Of a DNA stretch of 64,000 nucleotides, positions 7,436 through 18,281 are shown one piece after another. The DNA lies in NCBI GenBank assembly GCA_028284345.1, contig JANQRY010000008.1, positions 620,001-684,000 of the forward strand, in the 5' to 3' direction. The position numbers and the translations under genes are program-made. The stretch is from Hyphococcus sp. (GTDB lineage Bacteria; Pseudomonadota; Alphaproteobacteria; Caulobacterales; Parvularculaceae). The notes under the pieces are model-generated. The model did no database searches. It was not told the origin of the DNA and was given only the letters and a program-made list of their open reading frames with translations. Numbering within the stretch: the stretch's first letter is position 1; every line of letters begins with the position of its first letter.

Positions 7436-10252
7436 GTGACGCCCACGGACGCCGCCCGCGCCGCCGCCGACAAGGAAGCGGAAGACATCGTTAGCGCCCT
7501 GCGCCAGAAGGCGAAGGAGGAGGCCGCCGCCGCCGATGCTGGCGGCAATCCTTTTTCGCGCAAGCGGGACAAGGCCGTAAGGAAAGAGGCGAAAAGCCCC
7601 GCGGCGCCTGCAGCGGCGTCCTCTGAAAAGCCGAAGCGGCCGCCGACGCCTGATGAAATCGTCAAGATGATGGACGAGGCCGCGGCGGCGCGCGCCAGCG
7701 AGCACGGGGGCCAGAAGCGCGCCCGCCCGGCGGCCAACGTCGCCTCGTTCTGGTTGCTCTGGGGATTTATTTTCGCCGGCCTCGGCGCCGTCGGCTATGT
7801 CGTGCTGACCGCCCGCGACACCGGCGGGCCCGGCCTTTTCATCGCCGCCGGCATCGCCCTCTTGGTCGCGCTTTTTGTCGCTGCCGCCGCCGCGCGCATG
7901 TTCTCGCCCATGCTGCTTGCGGGCGCCATGCTGCAGCGGGCCGGCGGCAAGACCGCCGAAGAGGCGGCGGAACTCGCCGGCGCGGAGATTCTCGGCGCTC
8001 TCGGTCTCGCCGAACGCGTCCTCGACGCCGACAGCGACGCCCGGCTCGTCACCCGCCGCGACGGCGTCGTCACCTACGCCAACCGCGCCTATTTCGATCT
8101 CGCCCGGGAGGCGGGCGTCATGGGCCCGGCCGGCTTGCCGCCGCGTATCGACCGGCTGTTCGCGCAACAGGGCGCGGAAGCGACCAAGGTCTTTCGCCTG
8201 TGCAAGGCGGCGAAAAGCGGCGAGGCGGCCGAAGAGGTCATCTATCAGGTGATGGGCGTCAAGGCTGGCGGCGTGCGCCGGCGCTTTGCCGTCAGCACAC
8301 GTCCTATTCGCGGCTCCGATGATCACGTCGCATGGCGTCTCGCCGAACAGCCGATCGAGGAAGACCAGCACGACGTTCTCGCCGCGTCCTATGCGGATTT
8401 TCCTGAGGCTGTCTTTGCGCTGGAAAAATCGGGACAAATCCCCTGGGCCAACGCCGCCATGCGCGACCGCCTCGGTGCCGACCGCGGCGACATTCAGCAC
8501 ATCGACGACGTGGTGCTCGGCGAGACGGGCGAGATGACGCGCGCGCTCTGGGCCGTTGACCGGACGGAGAACGCCGCGACCGTGCGCCGGCGCGACGCAG
8601 ACCCGGCGGACGCGCATCTCGTCGCCTTTCGCCGCGGCGGCGTCGGCGAGGGTTTTGTCTGCGTGCAGTTGAAAATCGACGAGCCTGACGACGCGCCCGA
8701 AGAAGTGGCGCTCTCCGGCGACATATCGGAATCGCCCTTCGGCATCGCCATCATCGACGGCGAGATCAATCGCGACGGCCGCATTCTTGAGGCCAATAAG
8801 GCGTTTACGGATGTTTTCGGCGGCAAGAAGAAAAACGCCCCGCTGGCGAAAATGTTCGCGCAGGAAACGCTGGAAGAGCTGGCGGCTGAGGCGCGGCGCA
8901 AACCCCGCGCCGGCGCCGCGCCCATGGGCGTCGAGGCGAGCGTCGGCGAAGGGGCGGACGCACGAGTGTTCGCGCTGTTCCCGCGGCCCGTGAAGCGCAA
9001 ACGCGGCTCCTACGGCCAGCGCAAGACGCTGCTTTATTCTGTCGATATTTCCGACCGCAAGCGCATGGAAGAGGACTACGCCCAGGACCAGAAACTGCGC
9101 GGCATCGGCGAGCTTGCGTCGAAGGTCGCCCATGACTTCAACAATTACCTGCAGGTGGTGTTGGGGCATTGCGAACGGCTGATGCTGAAGCATCCGGCGG
9201 GCGACCCCTCTTATCAGGAACTGATCCAGATCCGCGAAAACGCCCAGCGCGCCGCGAACACGACGAAACAGCTTCTCGCTTTTTCCCGCAAGCAGACCCT
9301 GAAGCGGGAAGTCCTGTCGATTACCGAAGTCCTGCGCGATTTCTCGCGCTTCCTTACCCGCGCCATTGGCGAAAAGGTGCAGCTCGATCTCGTCAACGGG
9401 CGCGCCCTCCCCGCCATCAAGGTCGACAAGTACCAGCTTGAAACGGCGATCATGAACCTCGCCGTCAACGCTCGCGACGCCATGGCGCCCGCCGGCGGCA
9501 AGCTGACCATCCGCACCCGGCGCATCCCGGCTGAGGAAATCCCTGACCTCAAACTGCCGAGCCTGGGCGAGACCGATCACGTGATGATTGAGGTTGCCGA
9601 CACCGGCCCCGGCGTGCCGGCGGACATCCAGGCGAAAATTTTCGACCCGTTCTTCACGACCAAGGAATCGGGCCGCGGCACGGGGCTCGGGCTGTCGACC
9701 GTTTACGGCGTCATCCGCCAGATGGGCGGGGCCATCGCGCTTGAAAGCGAGGCGGGCAAGGGCGCGGCCTTCCGCATTTACCTGCCCGAACACGACCAGG
9801 CCGAAGAGCCGGAAGACCAGCCCGCAACGCGCGCCGCGCCAAGCGGCGCCGAGCCTGCGGACCTTACCGGCGCAGGGCGCATTCTCGTGGTGGAAGACGA
9901 GGATTCGGTGCGCAACTTTGTTCTCGCGACCCTCGGGGATTGCGGTTATGAAATCACCGAGGCCGAAGACGGCGAGGATGCGCTGGAAGTGCTGGAAGAA
10001 GACGGCGCCGATTTCGACCTTGTTCTCTCCGACGTGATGATGAACGTCATGGACGGGCCGACCTTCGTCGCCGAGGCGCGCGAGAAATTCGGCCTGAAAG
10101 CCAAGGTGATCTTCATGTCGGCCTATGCGGAAGCGGCCGTCCGCGACCAGCTCGACCAGATTGAGGGCGCGGGCTATATTCAAAAACCCTTCACGGTGAA
10201 GGGGCTGGCGGGCATGGTCAAACAGACGCTTTATCCGCCTGCGGAAGAATAG
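7436..10252 (+). CDS. cckA: CckA-type hybrid sensor histidine kinase
   Basis: 938 residues from a GTG preceded by GAGAGAA. The order is a charged Ala/Lys-rich cytosolic N-terminus (1-100), two membrane segments (about 103-124 and 132-152), PAS-like regions (about 190-540), and HisKA with phospho-acceptor His566 in [11 protein letters not shown]. HATPase boxes follow ([30 protein letters not shown]), then a receiver domain with Asp866 in LVLSDVMMN. The stretch [20 protein letters not shown] followed by [14 protein letters not shown] strongly resembles Caulobacter CckA, which feeds ChpT and CtrA. It is longer than the 691-residue Caulobacter protein, mainly in the N-terminal and PAS region. It lies near fliQR-flhB, as I recall for Caulobacter. 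Confidence 0.9.
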   Translation: MTPTDAARAAADKEAEDIVSALRQKAKEEAAAADAGGNPFSRKRDKAVRKEAKSPAAPAAASSEKPKRPPTPDEIVKMMDEAAAARASEHGGQKRARPAANVASFWLLWGFIFAGLGAVGYVVLTARDTGGPGLFIAAGIALLVALFVAAAAARMFSPMLLAGAMLQRAGGKTAEEAAELAGAEILGALGLAERVLDADSDARLVTRRDGVVTYANRAYFDLAREAGVMGPAGLPPRIDRLFAQQGAEATKVFRLCKAAKSGEAAEEVIYQVMGVKAGGVRRRFAVSTRPIRGSDDHVAWRLAEQPIEEDQHDVLAASYADFPEAVFALEKSGQIPWANAAMRDRLGADRGDIQHIDDVVLGETGEMTRALWAVDRTENAATVRRRDADPADAHLVAFRRGGVGEGFVCVQLKIDEPDDAPEEVALSGDISESPFGIAIIDGEINRDGRILEANKAFTDVFGGKKKNAPLAKMFAQETLEELAAEARRKPRAGAAPMGVEASVGEGADARVFALFPRPVKRKRGSYGQRKTLLYSVDISDRKRMEEDYAQDQKLRGIGELASKVAHDFNNYLQVVLGHCERLMLKHPAGDPSYQELIQIRENAQRAANTTKQLLAFSRKQTLKREVLSITEVLRDFSRFLTRAIGEKVQLDLVNGRALPAIKVDKYQLETAIMNLAVNARDAMAPAGGKLTIRTRRIPAEEIPDLKLPSLGETDHVMIEVADTGPGVPADIQAKIFDPFFTTKESGRGTGLGLSTVYGVIRQMGGAIALESEAGKGAAFRIYLPEHDQAEEPEDQPATRAAPSGAEPADLTGAGRILVVEDEDSVRNFVLATLGDCGYEITEAEDGEDALEVLEEDGADFDLVLSDVMMNVMDGPTFVAEAREKFGLKAKVIFMSAYAEAAVRDQLDQIEGAGYIQKPFTVKGLAGMVKQTLYPPAEE

Positions 10253-10314
10253 ACGGCGCGGAGAGAACCTCCTCCCATCGGGAAGAGGCAAATCGCAAAC
10301 ACGGGCGAAAGACG

Positions 10315-11019
10315 ATGAGACAGGTCGTTTTCGATCTTGAAACGACGGGATTTCAGTTTTCCCGGGGCCATCGCGTCGTCGAGATCGGCGCGGTGGAGCT
10401 GGTCAACGGCGCCATTACGGGCCGCAATTTTCACACCTACGTCAATCCCGAACGGGACATGCCGGAGGACGCCTATCGCGTGCACGGCCTGTCGGAAGCT
10501 TTTCTGCGCGACAAGCCGGTCTTCGCCGACAAGAGCGTGGCGCCGGCTTTTTCAGCGTTCATCGAGGGCGCCGAGCTGATCGCCCATAACGGCGTCGGCT
10601 TTGACCTTCCCTTCCTGCAGGCCGAGCTTGAGGCGGCGGGTCTTGAGCGTCTTGAAAACGAGATCACCGACACGATGCTGCTGGCCCGGCGTAAATATCC
10701 CGGCGCCCCGGCGAGCCTTGATGCGCTGTGCGCGCGCTTCGGCGTCGACACCAAGGAGCGCGAGCGCGACGGCCACGGCGCCCTTCTCGACTCGCGCCTC
10801 CTCGCGGAAGTCTACATCGAACTCACCGGCGGCGCGCAGGCGGGCCTTGATTTCGGACGCATCGGCGCGCCCGCCGACGACGAACCCGGCAGCGGCGAGA
10901 TGCGGCGCGGCCCCCGCTCCCGGCCGCGCCCGCTCCCGGCGCGCCTCACCGAGGCCGAAAAATCCGCCCACGAAGCATTGCTCGACGAAATGGGCGAGGA
11001 TTGTCTGTGGCGGGCGTGA
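10315..11019 (+). CDS. dnaQ: DNA polymerase III epsilon subunit (3'-5' proofreading exonuclease)
   Basis: A 234-residue DEDDh exonuclease. ExoI motif FDLETTG (Asp7, Glu9), ExoII around HNGVGFDLPFL, and ExoIIIe ERDGHGALLDSRL (His and Asp) are all present. The EIGAVELVNG and NPERDMPEDAYRVHGL segments are typical of DnaQ. It is expected to proofread within the replicative polymerase core. It stands alone between cckA and the convergent his operon, separated from hisE by a short palindromic repeat. Confidence 0.95.
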   Translation: MRQVVFDLETTGFQFSRGHRVVEIGAVELVNGAITGRNFHTYVNPERDMPEDAYRVHGLSEAFLRDKPVFADKSVAPAFSAFIEGAELIAHNGVGFDLPFLQAELEAAGLERLENEITDTMLLARRKYPGAPASLDALCARFGVDTKERERDGHGALLDSRLLAEVYIELTGGAQAGLDFGRIGAPADDEPGSGEMRRGPRSRPRPLPARLTEAEKSAHEALLDEMGEDCLWRA

Positions 11020-11060
11020 GGGCGGCGGTCTGTCCGCGCTCCTAAGCGATTAAATATCGA

Positions 11061-11098
11061 GTCACGGATTCCGGATCGCCTGCGGCGTCCGGAACGAC
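11061..11098. repeat. Short palindromic intergenic repeat (REP-like, single unit)
   Basis: GTCACGGATTCCGG...CCGGAACGAC with a GATCGCC/GGCGTC inner stem. It shares the GGATTCCGG/CCGGAA arms with the element after flhB. It lies between the convergent ends of dnaQ and hisE, where it may serve as a bidirectional transcription end. Confidence 0.7.
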
Positions 11099-11113
11099 AA
11101 ATGGCGCAGGCCC

Positions 11114-11446
11114 TCAGCCCTTGCGCGACGCCTTTTCATCAAGGCCCGAGGTCCCTTCTCGGGCCGCAAGCGCGGCGGCGATGTCGTTCGGCGTGACGTC
11201 GACGGCGGCGAGGACGACCAAGAGATGATAGATAACGTCGGCGGCTTCCGCCGTCAGCTCTTCGGGCTTGCCGCGGGTTGCCGCGATGATCATCTCAATC
11301 GCTTCCTCGCCGAATTTGCGCGCGCAGGCGTCAACGCCCTTGCTGAGCAATTGCGCCGTATAGGAATTATCGGGATCGGCGCGCCTGCGGGCGTCGATGG
11401 TCGCGCCTAGCCGGTTAAGAACGGCGCCGAGGGAATCCTTGGTCAT
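11114..11446 (-). CDS. hisE: Phosphoribosyl-ATP pyrophosphatase HisE
   Basis: A 110-residue single-domain HisE (no HisI fusion). It has the MazG-like metal-binding helices in [13 protein letters not shown] and [13 protein letters not shown] and the typical [16 protein letters not shown] start. It hydrolyses PR-ATP to PR-AMP, step two of histidine synthesis. Its ATG overlaps the hisF stop by four bases (ATGA), so it is the last gene of the operon and is translationally coupled. Confidence 0.97.
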   Translation of the reverse strand: MTKDSLGAVLNRLGATIDARRRADPDNSYTAQLLSKGVDACARKFGEEAIEMIIAATRGKPEELTAEAADVIYHLLVVLAAVDVTPNDIAAALAAREGTSGLDEKASRKG

Positions 11447-12237
11447 GGGCCCGCCTTAGCGGCCGCGTCGGCGCCGGGCAAGGGCCGAACGGGAAGCCCC
11501 GCGTCGGCGAGCGCCGCGCGCACGTCGTCGATGGAGACTTCGCCGAAATGGAAGATCGAGGCGGCGAGCACGGCGTTGGCGCCGCCCGCTTTCACGGCCT
11601 CGACCATATGGGCGGCGTTTCCCGCGCCGCCCGAGGCGATCACCGGCACGGTGACGGCGTCCGCAATCGCCCGGGTGAGCGCGATGTCGAAGCCGGATTT
11701 CGTGCCGTCGCGGTCCATGGAGGTGAGAAGGATTTCCCCCGCCCCCCGCGCCACGACGTCTTTGGCAAAGGCGACGGCGTCAATGCCGGTCCCCTCGCGC
11801 CCGCCATGGGTGAAGATTTCCCAGCGTCCGTCGCCCGCCTGTTTGGCGTCGATGGCGACGACGACGCACTGGGCGCCGAAGCGGCTCGCCGCGGCGTTGA
11901 TGACGTCGGGGTTGTTGACCGCCGCGGTGTTGACCGCGACCTTGTCGGCGCCGGCGAGCAGCAGGTTGCGGAAGTCATCCGTCGAGCGCACGCCGCCGCC
12001 GACGGTGAGCGGCATGAAACAGCGCTCGGCGACGGAGCCGACCACATCCAAAAGGACGCCGCGCCCTTCATGGCTGGCGGAGATATCGAGAAAACACAAT
12101 TCATCCGCATGGGCGCGGTCATAGGCCTCGGCCGCGGCCACCGGGTCGCCGGCGTCGCGCAGATTGACGAAGTTGACGCCTTTGACGACGCGGCCGTCTT
12201 TGACGTCAAGGCAGGGGATGATCCGTGTCGCGAGCAT
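11443..12237 (-). CDS. hisF: Imidazole glycerol phosphate synthase, cyclase subunit HisF
   Basis: A 264-residue TIM barrel beginning [20 protein letters not shown], which holds the catalytic Asp11. The second catalytic Asp is in [15 protein letters not shown]. The frame is open upstream to 12417 but that part is arginine-rich shadow sequence. The ATG at 12237 gives the family start and length. The start lies 32 bases inside the 3' end of the CYTH-CHAD gene. HisF joins HisH to form the glutamine-dependent synthase. Confidence 0.98.
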   Translation of the reverse strand: MLATRIIPCLDVKDGRVVKGVNFVNLRDAGDPVAAAEAYDRAHADELCFLDISASHEGRGVLLDVVGSVAERCFMPLTVGGGVRSTDDFRNLLLAGADKVAVNTAAVNNPDVINAAASRFGAQCVVVAIDAKQAGDGRWEIFTHGGREGTGIDAVAFAKDVVARGAGEILLTSMDRDGTKSGFDIALTRAIADAVTVPVIASGGAGNAAHMVEAVKAGGANAVLAASIFHFGEVSIDDVRAALADAGLPVRPLPGADAAAKAGP

Positions 12238-13768
12238 TTTCCTCTCGCCAGAAAGGCGGCGTCTTGTCGAACAGTTCCCAGGCCCGGTCAATCTCGGCCG
12301 CCGCCGCTTCCGCCTCCGCCGCCTTGAACCCGGCGACGAAGCCGGCGGCCCGCATCGCGTCCGCGCCGGCGCCTGATCCCGTCTCTTCGGCGAGCCGCTG
12401 GGCGACAACCGCGTCATTGACCGCGCCTAGGGCCTCCTGCAGGCGCGAAAGCGCGCGCATATAGGGTTTTCGCGTCTCGCGGGGGTAAAGGGGCCCGAGC
12501 ATTTGCGCCGCGTAGCGCTGCTTTTTGAGGGCGATGCGCAAGGGATGGCGGGCGGCGAGTTCTGTCCGGTCCATGGCCGCTTCGGCCTTGCGCGCCCGTT
12601 TCAGCGCCTTGTCGAGGGCGCCGGGGGCGAAGGCGTGCAACGGGCCGAGGCCCTTCTCGTTAGCGTTCGCGCGCCAGGGCGCCAGCACCCCGGCTTCGAG
12701 GAGGTCGAGGACGAAATGGGTGAAGGCCTTGTCGGCGACAATGGCGTGGGCGTCGGCCCAGGCGGCCGCGCGCATGGCCTCGGCGCCGGCGCGCAGGGCG
12801 TCGGCGCCCGGCGGCGTGTGATAGCGCGAAAAGACGTCGGGGAGCGTTTCGCCCAAAAACACGTCGAGGTCGCGCGCCGGTCCGAGCGCATGGGCGATGG
12901 CGCGGGCGCGGCGGGTGAGCGCGTAAAGGACATCCGTCTCGACCGCGCGCCGGAAGGTGCGCTCGACGGCGCGAAACCGGCGCAGGGCGACGCGCATCTG
13001 GTGGACGCCCTCGACCGCGCGAATGTCGAGGAGCGGTTCCTGTATTTTGATGATGCGCACGGCGATGGCCGCGAGCATGGCCTGCAGCGCGTCGACCGCC
13101 GGTTCGTCGGGATCAAAGACCGGCTTTTCCAGCTTGGCGATCTTGTAAAGATCGCCCGCGCCGAGGTCCTGTGCAGTTTCGAGCTTGCTCCGCGCGGCGA
13201 GGCGCACTGGCGCGTTGTCCGCGAGCAGTCGGCCGAGATTGAACAGGTCCGACATCTCGCCGGATTTGAATTCAATCTCGATTTCCGCGATGGGCGCCCT
13301 TGCGCCGCCGACGCCGGGCGCGCTGGCGGCGCCGAGGTCAACGGCGATTTCGAATTCAGAGCCGGCGAATTTGACCGTTTGCGCCCAGCGATCGACGCGG
13401 ATTTCTGCGATTTCCGTCAAGTCGTCGGCGTGTTTGCGAATGAGTTCGTCGATATCGTCATCGCCGACGGCTTGGGGAAAGGCCGCGCCGTCCTCGATCT
13501 CGCATTCGAATTCCTCGCGCACCACCGCGCCGGCGGCGGTGGCGCGCTTGACGGTCTGAATCCGTTTTCCGGACTCTTCCCGCAAGCGAAGGGCGATCCC
13601 GTCATCTGAGAGATCGCCGCCGGCGGTGTCGTAATAGACGGATCTAAGGCGCGCCCAGCGCCCCTCGCCGGCAGCCAGAGCCTTCAGAAAACGGGCGTTT
13701 TGCAGGCCCGCAACGTCCTGCGGCGCGCCTGTAAACTTCAGTTCGAGCTCAAAGGCCCCACGCCCCAT
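12206..13768 (-). CDS. CYTH and CHAD domain protein
   Basis: A 520-residue fusion. The N-terminal CYTH (triphosphate tunnel) domain, residues about 1-200, has the ExExK motif (Glu7, Glu9, Lys11) and the [19 protein letters not shown] strand. The C-terminal CHAD domain, about 225-510, is helical with basic conserved patches ([42 protein letters not shown]). CYTH proteins act on triphosphates or inorganic polyphosphate, and CHAD domains bind polyphosphate. The gene sits within the histidine operon between hisA and hisF and overlaps hisF by 32 bases, so it is probably co-transcribed. Confidence 0.93.
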   Translation of the reverse strand: MGRGAFELELKFTGAPQDVAGLQNARFLKALAAGEGRWARLRSVYYDTAGGDLSDDGIALRLREESGKRIQTVKRATAAGAVVREEFECEIEDGAAFPQAVGDDDIDELIRKHADDLTEIAEIRVDRWAQTVKFAGSEFEIAVDLGAASAPGVGGARAPIAEIEIEFKSGEMSDLFNLGRLLADNAPVRLAARSKLETAQDLGAGDLYKIAKLEKPVFDPDEPAVDALQAMLAAIAVRIIKIQEPLLDIRAVEGVHQMRVALRRFRAVERTFRRAVETDVLYALTRRARAIAHALGPARDLDVFLGETLPDVFSRYHTPPGADALRAGAEAMRAAAWADAHAIVADKAFTHFVLDLLEAGVLAPWRANANEKGLGPLHAFAPGALDKALKRARKAEAAMDRTELAARHPLRIALKKQRYAAQMLGPLYPRETRKPYMRALSRLQEALGAVNDAVVAQRLAEETGSGAGADAMRAAGFVAGFKAAEAEAAAAEIDRAWELFDKTPPFWREENARDTDHPLP

Positions 13769-13851
13769 GGCCGGCTGCTACTCCACTTAACCCCTAGGCG
13801 GCCCTACCTTACAGAAACGGGCCGCTTTCCCCAATGCGAACCACGCGTTTT

Positions 13852-14583
13852 CTATCGTCGCGCCGCTTTGACGGCGGCGGCCGGGTCGATCCGGCCGTCA
13901 TAGAGCGCCCGCCCGATGATCGCCCCTTCAATACCGTCGCCGGCGCCGGCCAGCGCCGTGATATCGTCAACCGAGGCGACGCCGCCCGATGCGATAACCG
14001 GTATGGCCACGGCGTCCGCAAGCGCCGCCGTCGCTTCCACATTGACGCCCGTCAGCGCCCCGTCGCGCGAGATATCGGTGAAGATGATCGCCGCAACGCC
14101 CTGATCTTCAAAGCGCTTTGCGATCTCCGCCGGCGTATGGCTGGTGTCCCCGTCCCAGCCGTCGGTCTTGACGCGGCCGTCGCGGGCGTCGACGCCGACG
14201 GCGATGCGGCCGGGAAAGGCGCGCGCCGCCTCCGTGACAAAATCCGGGTCCTTCACCGCGGCCGTGCCGAGAATGACGCGGGTCAGCCCCATGGCGAGCC
14301 AGTGTTCCACGCCGGCCATATCGCGGATACCGCCGCCAAGCTGGGACTTAAGGCCCGTGGCGCCGAGAATGGCGCCCACGGCGTCGGCGTTCTCAGACCG
14401 GGCGGCAAAGGCGCCGTCGAGATCGACAATATGGATCCAGTCAAAGCCGGCGCCGGCGAATTGGCGCGCCTGATTGGCTGGGTCTTCATTATAGACCGTT
14501 GCGTCGTCCATACGCCCATGGAGCAGGCGCACGCACTGTCCGCCTTTGAGGTCGATGGCCGGGTAAAGAGTGAGGGCGGTCAT
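13852..14583 (-). CDS. hisA: ProFAR isomerase HisA
   Basis: 243 residues, (beta/alpha)8 barrel. The catalytic aspartates are in [18 protein letters not shown] and [13 protein letters not shown], and the phosphate-binding [12 protein letters not shown] loop is present. It isomerises the aminoimidazole carboxamide ribotide intermediate. It starts 4 bases after the hisH stop and is followed after 83 bases by the CYTH-CHAD gene. Confidence 0.98.
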   Translation of the reverse strand: MTALTLYPAIDLKGGQCVRLLHGRMDDATVYNEDPANQARQFAGAGFDWIHIVDLDGAFAARSENADAVGAILGATGLKSQLGGGIRDMAGVEHWLAMGLTRVILGTAAVKDPDFVTEAARAFPGRIAVGVDARDGRVKTDGWDGDTSHTPAEIAKRFEDQGVAAIIFTDISRDGALTGVNVEATAALADAVAIPVIASGGVASVDDITALAGAGDGIEGAIIGRALYDGRIDPAAAVKAARR

Positions 14584-14587
14584 ACCG

Positions 14588-15226
14588 TTACGGGTTCCAC
14601 TTCAGGAAACCGGCGATCACATTGACGCCGGCGGACTGACTTTTTTCCGGGTGGAACTGAACGCCGAGGAGATTATCCCGGCCCACCGCTGCGACGAGGT
14701 CTCCGCCGTGGTTCGTAACCCCATAAATATGCGCGTCATTTTCAGGTTCGAAATGAAACGAATGGGCGAAATAAAACGACTTCCCGTCAAGCCGCTTCGA
14801 GATGCGCCGGCGCGCCGGACCGGTGACCGTATTCCAGCCCATATGGGGGATTTCCACATTGGCGGCGTCGATGGGGACGACATGGCCGGGGATCCAGCCG
14901 AGGCCCGCATGTTCGCCGAACTCCAGCCCGCTTTCAGCCAGCAACTGCATGCCGACGCAGATGCCGAGGAACGGGCGTCCGCGCACGAGGGCGGCGTGTT
15001 CGAGCGCTTCGATGACGCCGTCGCGGGCTTTGAGGCCGTCCATGCAAGCCGCGAAGGCGCCGACGCCGGGCAGGGCGACGCGATCGGCCGCGCCGATGAT
15101 GTCCGCCTTGTCGGTGACGTGGATCGTTGCCGCAATCCCCGCTTCCGCCGCGGCGCGCTCAAAGGCGCGGGCGACGGAGCGCAAATTGCCGGACCCGTAA
15201 TCAATGATGGCGACGGACTGAGACAT
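14588..15226 (-). CDS. hisH: Imidazole glycerol phosphate synthase, glutamine amidotransferase subunit HisH
   Basis: A 212-residue class I glutamine amidotransferase. It has [16 protein letters not shown] at the N-terminus, the nucleophile cysteine in [14 protein letters not shown], and the His-Glu pair in VQFHPEKSQ. It supplies ammonia to HisF. The gene lies 57 bases downstream of hisB and 4 bases upstream of hisA. Confidence 0.98.
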   Translation of the reverse strand: MSQSVAIIDYGSGNLRSVARAFERAAAEAGIAATIHVTDKADIIGAADRVALPGVGAFAACMDGLKARDGVIEALEHAALVRGRPFLGICVGMQLLAESGLEFGEHAGLGWIPGHVVPIDAANVEIPHMGWNTVTGPARRRISKRLDGKSFYFAHSFHFEPENDAHIYGVTNHGGDLVAAVGRDNLLGVQFHPEKSQSAGVNVIAGFLKWNP

Positions 15227-15283
15227 GGCGCGGGTTTTAGCGCCGCCGCTTCAAAGGGCAAAGGAAATTACCCGCCCCAAATA

Positions 15284-15877
15284 TTACCCGCCCAAGACGC
15301 CCTTCGTCGACGGCGCTTCGCCGCCGGCGCGGGGGTCCGCCTCGGCAGCGTCGCGAAAAGCGCGCGCGGTCGCCTTGAAGCAGCTTTCGATAATGTGGTG
15401 GCAATTGTCGCCATAGAGATTGTCGACATGGAGACAGATCCCGGCGTTGGTCGCAAAGGCGTGGAACCATTCCTTGAACAGCTCGGTGTCCATGTCGCCG
15501 ACTTTCGGCTGCGGAAACGCCACGCGCCAGACGAGGTATGGCCGCTTTGAAATATCGATGACCGCCCGTGAGAGGGTCTCGTCCATGGCGATGTAGCTTT
15601 GCGCAAAGCGACGAATGCCGGCGCAGTCGCCAAGCGCCTTGGCGACTGCCTGTCCCATGACGATGCCGACATCCTCCACCGTGTGGTGCATGTCGATATG
15701 CAGATCGCCCTCGGCCCGCACTTTGAGGTCGACCCGCGCGTGCTTGGCGAAGGCTTCGAGCATATGGTCGAAAAACCCGATCCCGGTTTCGACGTCATAG
15801 TCGCCGACCCCGTCGATTTCGAGCGCGACGAAGATTTCCGTTTCGCGGGTCTTTCGTTCTACCGTTGCGGCGCGCAT
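15284..15877 (-). CDS. hisB: Imidazoleglycerol-phosphate dehydratase HisB
   Basis: A 197-residue monofunctional HisB. The metal-binding [13 protein letters not shown] and [17 protein letters not shown] motifs and [13 protein letters not shown] are intact. It is the first gene of the operon and divergent from hslV, a common alphaproteobacterial arrangement. The stop codon lies in a small tandem duplication: TTGGGCGGGTAAT is followed by TTGGGGCGGGTAAT just past the end. Confidence 0.98.
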   Translation of the reverse strand: MRAATVERKTRETEIFVALEIDGVGDYDVETGIGFFDHMLEAFAKHARVDLKVRAEGDLHIDMHHTVEDVGIVMGQAVAKALGDCAGIRRFAQSYIAMDETLSRAVIDISKRPYLVWRVAFPQPKVGDMDTELFKEWFHAFATNAGICLHVDNLYGDNCHHIIESCFKATARAFRDAAEADPRAGGEAPSTKGVLGG

Positions 15878-15989
15878 ATGATGGTTTCCGGTTCTGTCCG
15901 TTAATGTCCGCGGACATACTATCGCAGCGAGGATAATGAAAGATGATCAATGCGTCCAATGATTTAGCGGTTTTGAGGGCGTAGGCGGC

Positions 15990-16568
15990 ATGGGCGTCAG
16001 CGCTGAGAACCGTCCGGCCATGCACGCCACGACCATCCTGACGGTCAGGCGGAACGGTGCCGTCGCCATTGGCGGCGACGGCCAGGTCAGCCTCGGCCAG
16101 ACCGTCGTGAAGGGCGATGCGCGTAAAGTTCGCCGTCTCGCCGGCGAGAAGGTGATCTGCGGCTTCGCCGGAGCGACCGCCGACGCCTTCACCTTGCTCG
16201 AACGGCTCGACGCCAAGCTTGAGCAATATCCGGGGCAGCTGACGCGGGCTTCCGTTGAACTCGCCAAGGACTGGCGCACTGACCGTTACTTACGCCGGCT
16301 CGAAGCGATGATCATTGTCGCCGACAAGGACGTCACCCTGACCCTTTCCGGCGCCGGCGACGTGATCGAACCGGAGCTTGGCGTCGCGGCCATCGGATCG
16401 GGGGGCGATTTCGCCCGCGCCGCCGCCCGCGCGCTTCTCGCGGAAACGGACTTGGGCGCCGCGGAGATCGTCAAAAAAGCCATGGGCATTGCGGCGTCGA
16501 TCTGCGTTTATACGAACGATGCGTTGACGCTTGAGACGATCCCGTCGGACGAAGTGGGCGGCTCTTAG
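15990..16568 (+). CDS. hslV: ATP-dependent protease peptidase subunit HslV
   Basis: 192 residues. The catalytic N-terminal threonine aligns with Thr14 ([19 protein letters not shown]). Thirteen residues precede it, so a short propeptide must be removed, or the internal Met11 is used. Asp17 and Lys33 equivalents (GGDGQ and ARKVRRL) and the C-terminal [17 protein letters not shown] are conserved. HslV forms a double hexameric peptidase capped by HslU. hslU follows after 222 bases containing a palindromic repeat, unusually far for this pair. Confidence 0.97.
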   Translation: MGVSAENRPAMHATTILTVRRNGAVAIGGDGQVSLGQTVVKGDARKVRRLAGEKVICGFAGATADAFTLLERLDAKLEQYPGQLTRASVELAKDWRTDRYLRRLEAMIIVADKDVTLTLSGAGDVIEPELGVAAIGSGGDFARAAARALLAETDLGAAEIVKKAMGIAASICVYTNDALTLETIPSDEVGGS

Positions 16569-16580
16569 AAGCCCTACCTC

Positions 16581-16675
16581 CGTTCTTCCCGGCGAAAGCC
16601 GGGATCCAGAGCAACGCAGAGCGGCGCCTGTTTCTTTCTGGACCCCGGCTTTCGCCGGGGACATCGGAAGAAAGA
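16581..16675. repeat. Palindromic intergenic repeat between hslV and hslU
   Basis: CTTCCCGGCGAAAGCCGGGATCCAG on the left and CTGGACCCCGGCTTTCGCCG then GGGAC on the right form a long imperfect inverted repeat, each arm also folding as its own hairpin. It is related in layout (hairpin plus GGATCC/TGGA arms) to the elements after flhB and dnaQ. It may affect the hslV/hslU transcript ratio. Confidence 0.8.
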
Positions 16676-16790
16676 GAGGGTGACGAAAAGAGTGTCCTTT
16701 TCGTCGAGATATCGGTGACTGACCAATCACTATCATTTTCGCGATCGAGGCCCTAAATCGGCTCCTCGAATTCAAAAAGGCGTTCCGTCC

Positions 16791-18098
16791 ATGTCCGATT
16801 ATTCGCCGCGTGAAATTGTTTCCGAGCTTGACCGCTACATCGTCGGCCAGAAGGCGGCCAAGCGCGCCGTGGCGATTGCCCTCAGGAACCGCTGGCGGCG
16901 ACGCCGGGTCGAGCCGCCTTTGAGCGAGGAAATCACCCCGAAAAACATCCTCATGATCGGGCCCACCGGCGTCGGCAAGACGGAGATTTCGCGCCGCCTG
17001 GCGCGGCTTGCGGGCGCGCCGTTTTTGAAGGTCGAGGCGACGAAATTCACCGAGGTCGGTTATGTGGGCCGCGACGTAGATTCCATCGTTCGCGACCTCG
17101 TTGAAATCGCCGTCGGCCTTGTGCGCGAGCAAAAGCGCGAGGATGTAAGGGCCGCTGCGGCGACGGCGGCGGAGGACCGCGTGCTCGACGCGCTGGTCGG
17201 CGCGTCCGGCGGCGACGCGGCGCGCGACCGCTTCCGGAAAATGCTGCGCGCCGGCGAACTCGACGATCGTGAAATCGAACTTGAATTGCGCGACAGCCCC
17301 CGCGGCGCACCGCAATTTGAGATCCCCGGCATGCCCGGCTCGCAGATGAGCATGATCAATCTCTCGGACATGCTCGGCAAAGCGTTTCAGGGCCCGCGCA
17401 CGACGAAACGCATCAAGGTAAAGGACGCATACGAACCATTGGTTGCCGAAGAATCCGACAATCTCGTTGATGATGAAGCGCTGGCGCGCGACGCCGTCGC
17501 GCTGGCGGAAAATGACGGCATCGTCTTTCTCGATGAAATCGACAAGATCGCCCGGGGCGCGGAGCGCGGCGGCGCCGATGTTTCCCGCGAAGGGGTGCAG
17601 CGCGATCTCCTGCCGCTGATTGAAGGCGCAACGGTTGCGACCAAACACGGGCCGGTGAAAACCGACCACATTCTGTTCATCGCGTCGGGCGCGTTTCACC
17701 TGTCCAAGCCGTCCGACCTCTTGCCGGAGCTTCAGGGGCGTTTGCCGATCCGGGTCGAGCTGGACGCGCTATCCCGCGATGATCTGCGCCGCATTCTTGT
17801 CGAGCCGGAAGCGAGCCTCATCAAGCAATACAGCGCGCTCCTCAAGACCGAGGAGATCACGCTCGAATTCACCGATGACGCTGCGGACGCCCTCGCTGAC
17901 GCCGCCGCGGCGGTCAATGCGGGCGTTGAAAATATCGGCGCGCGGCGCCTGGCGACGATCATGGAGACGGTGCTCGACGACATCTCCTTCACCGCCACCG
18001 ACCGGTCCGGGGAGACCGTCACCATCGATGCGGCCTATGTGGAAACTCGCCTCGGAGAGATCAGCCGCAACGCGGATCTGTCGAAATATATCCTTTAG
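16791..18098 (+). CDS. hslU: ATP-dependent protease ATPase subunit HslU
   Basis: A 435-residue AAA+ unfoldase. Walker [11 protein letters not shown] (from residue 57), Walker [12 protein letters not shown], the pore loop GYVGRD, the intermediate I-domain (about 110-240), and the C-terminal LSKYIL tail that docks into HslV pockets are all present. It starts [20 protein letters not shown] as in other HslU proteins. It unfolds substrates and feeds them to HslV. Confidence 0.98.
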   Translation: MSDYSPREIVSELDRYIVGQKAAKRAVAIALRNRWRRRRVEPPLSEEITPKNILMIGPTGVGKTEISRRLARLAGAPFLKVEATKFTEVGYVGRDVDSIVRDLVEIAVGLVREQKREDVRAAAATAAEDRVLDALVGASGGDAARDRFRKMLRAGELDDREIELELRDSPRGAPQFEIPGMPGSQMSMINLSDMLGKAFQGPRTTKRIKVKDAYEPLVAEESDNLVDDEALARDAVALAENDGIVFLDEIDKIARGAERGGADVSREGVQRDLLPLIEGATVATKHGPVKTDHILFIASGAFHLSKPSDLLPELQGRLPIRVELDALSRDDLRRILVEPEASLIKQYSALLKTEEITLEFTDDAADALADAAAAVNAGVENIGARRLATIMETVLDDISFTATDRSGETVTIDAAYVETRLGEISRNADLSKYIL

Positions 18099-18281
18099 GG
18101 CCCGCCGCCGGATCGGCGGAAACGCCCTGATCGCCTTGCGCGCGCCGCGGCGCCCTTAGCGGCGCATTGAAAATAGCATTGATTTTCAGGAGGTTGCCGG
18201 ACGCGCGCCGGGGTCTGTGGCGCCGGGCGCGCACCGGCGTCAGAACCGCATGAAGCCCGGCGCGGCGGGCTTTCGCTAAGG

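Noticed and set aside
7292-10291. A 999-codon open frame on the minus strand opposite cckA
   Set aside because: It mirrors the well-supported cckA codons, has Arg/His/Gly-rich shadow composition and no recognisable domain. High GC at third positions creates long antisense frames here.
12238-12417. N-terminal extension of HisF
   Set aside because: Arg/Pro-rich sequence that is the reverse frame of the CYTH-CHAD 3' end; HisF starts at MLATRIIPC.
16290-17699. A 469-codon minus-strand frame over hslV end and hslU
   Set aside because: hslU is certain on the plus strand. The antisense frame has no family features.
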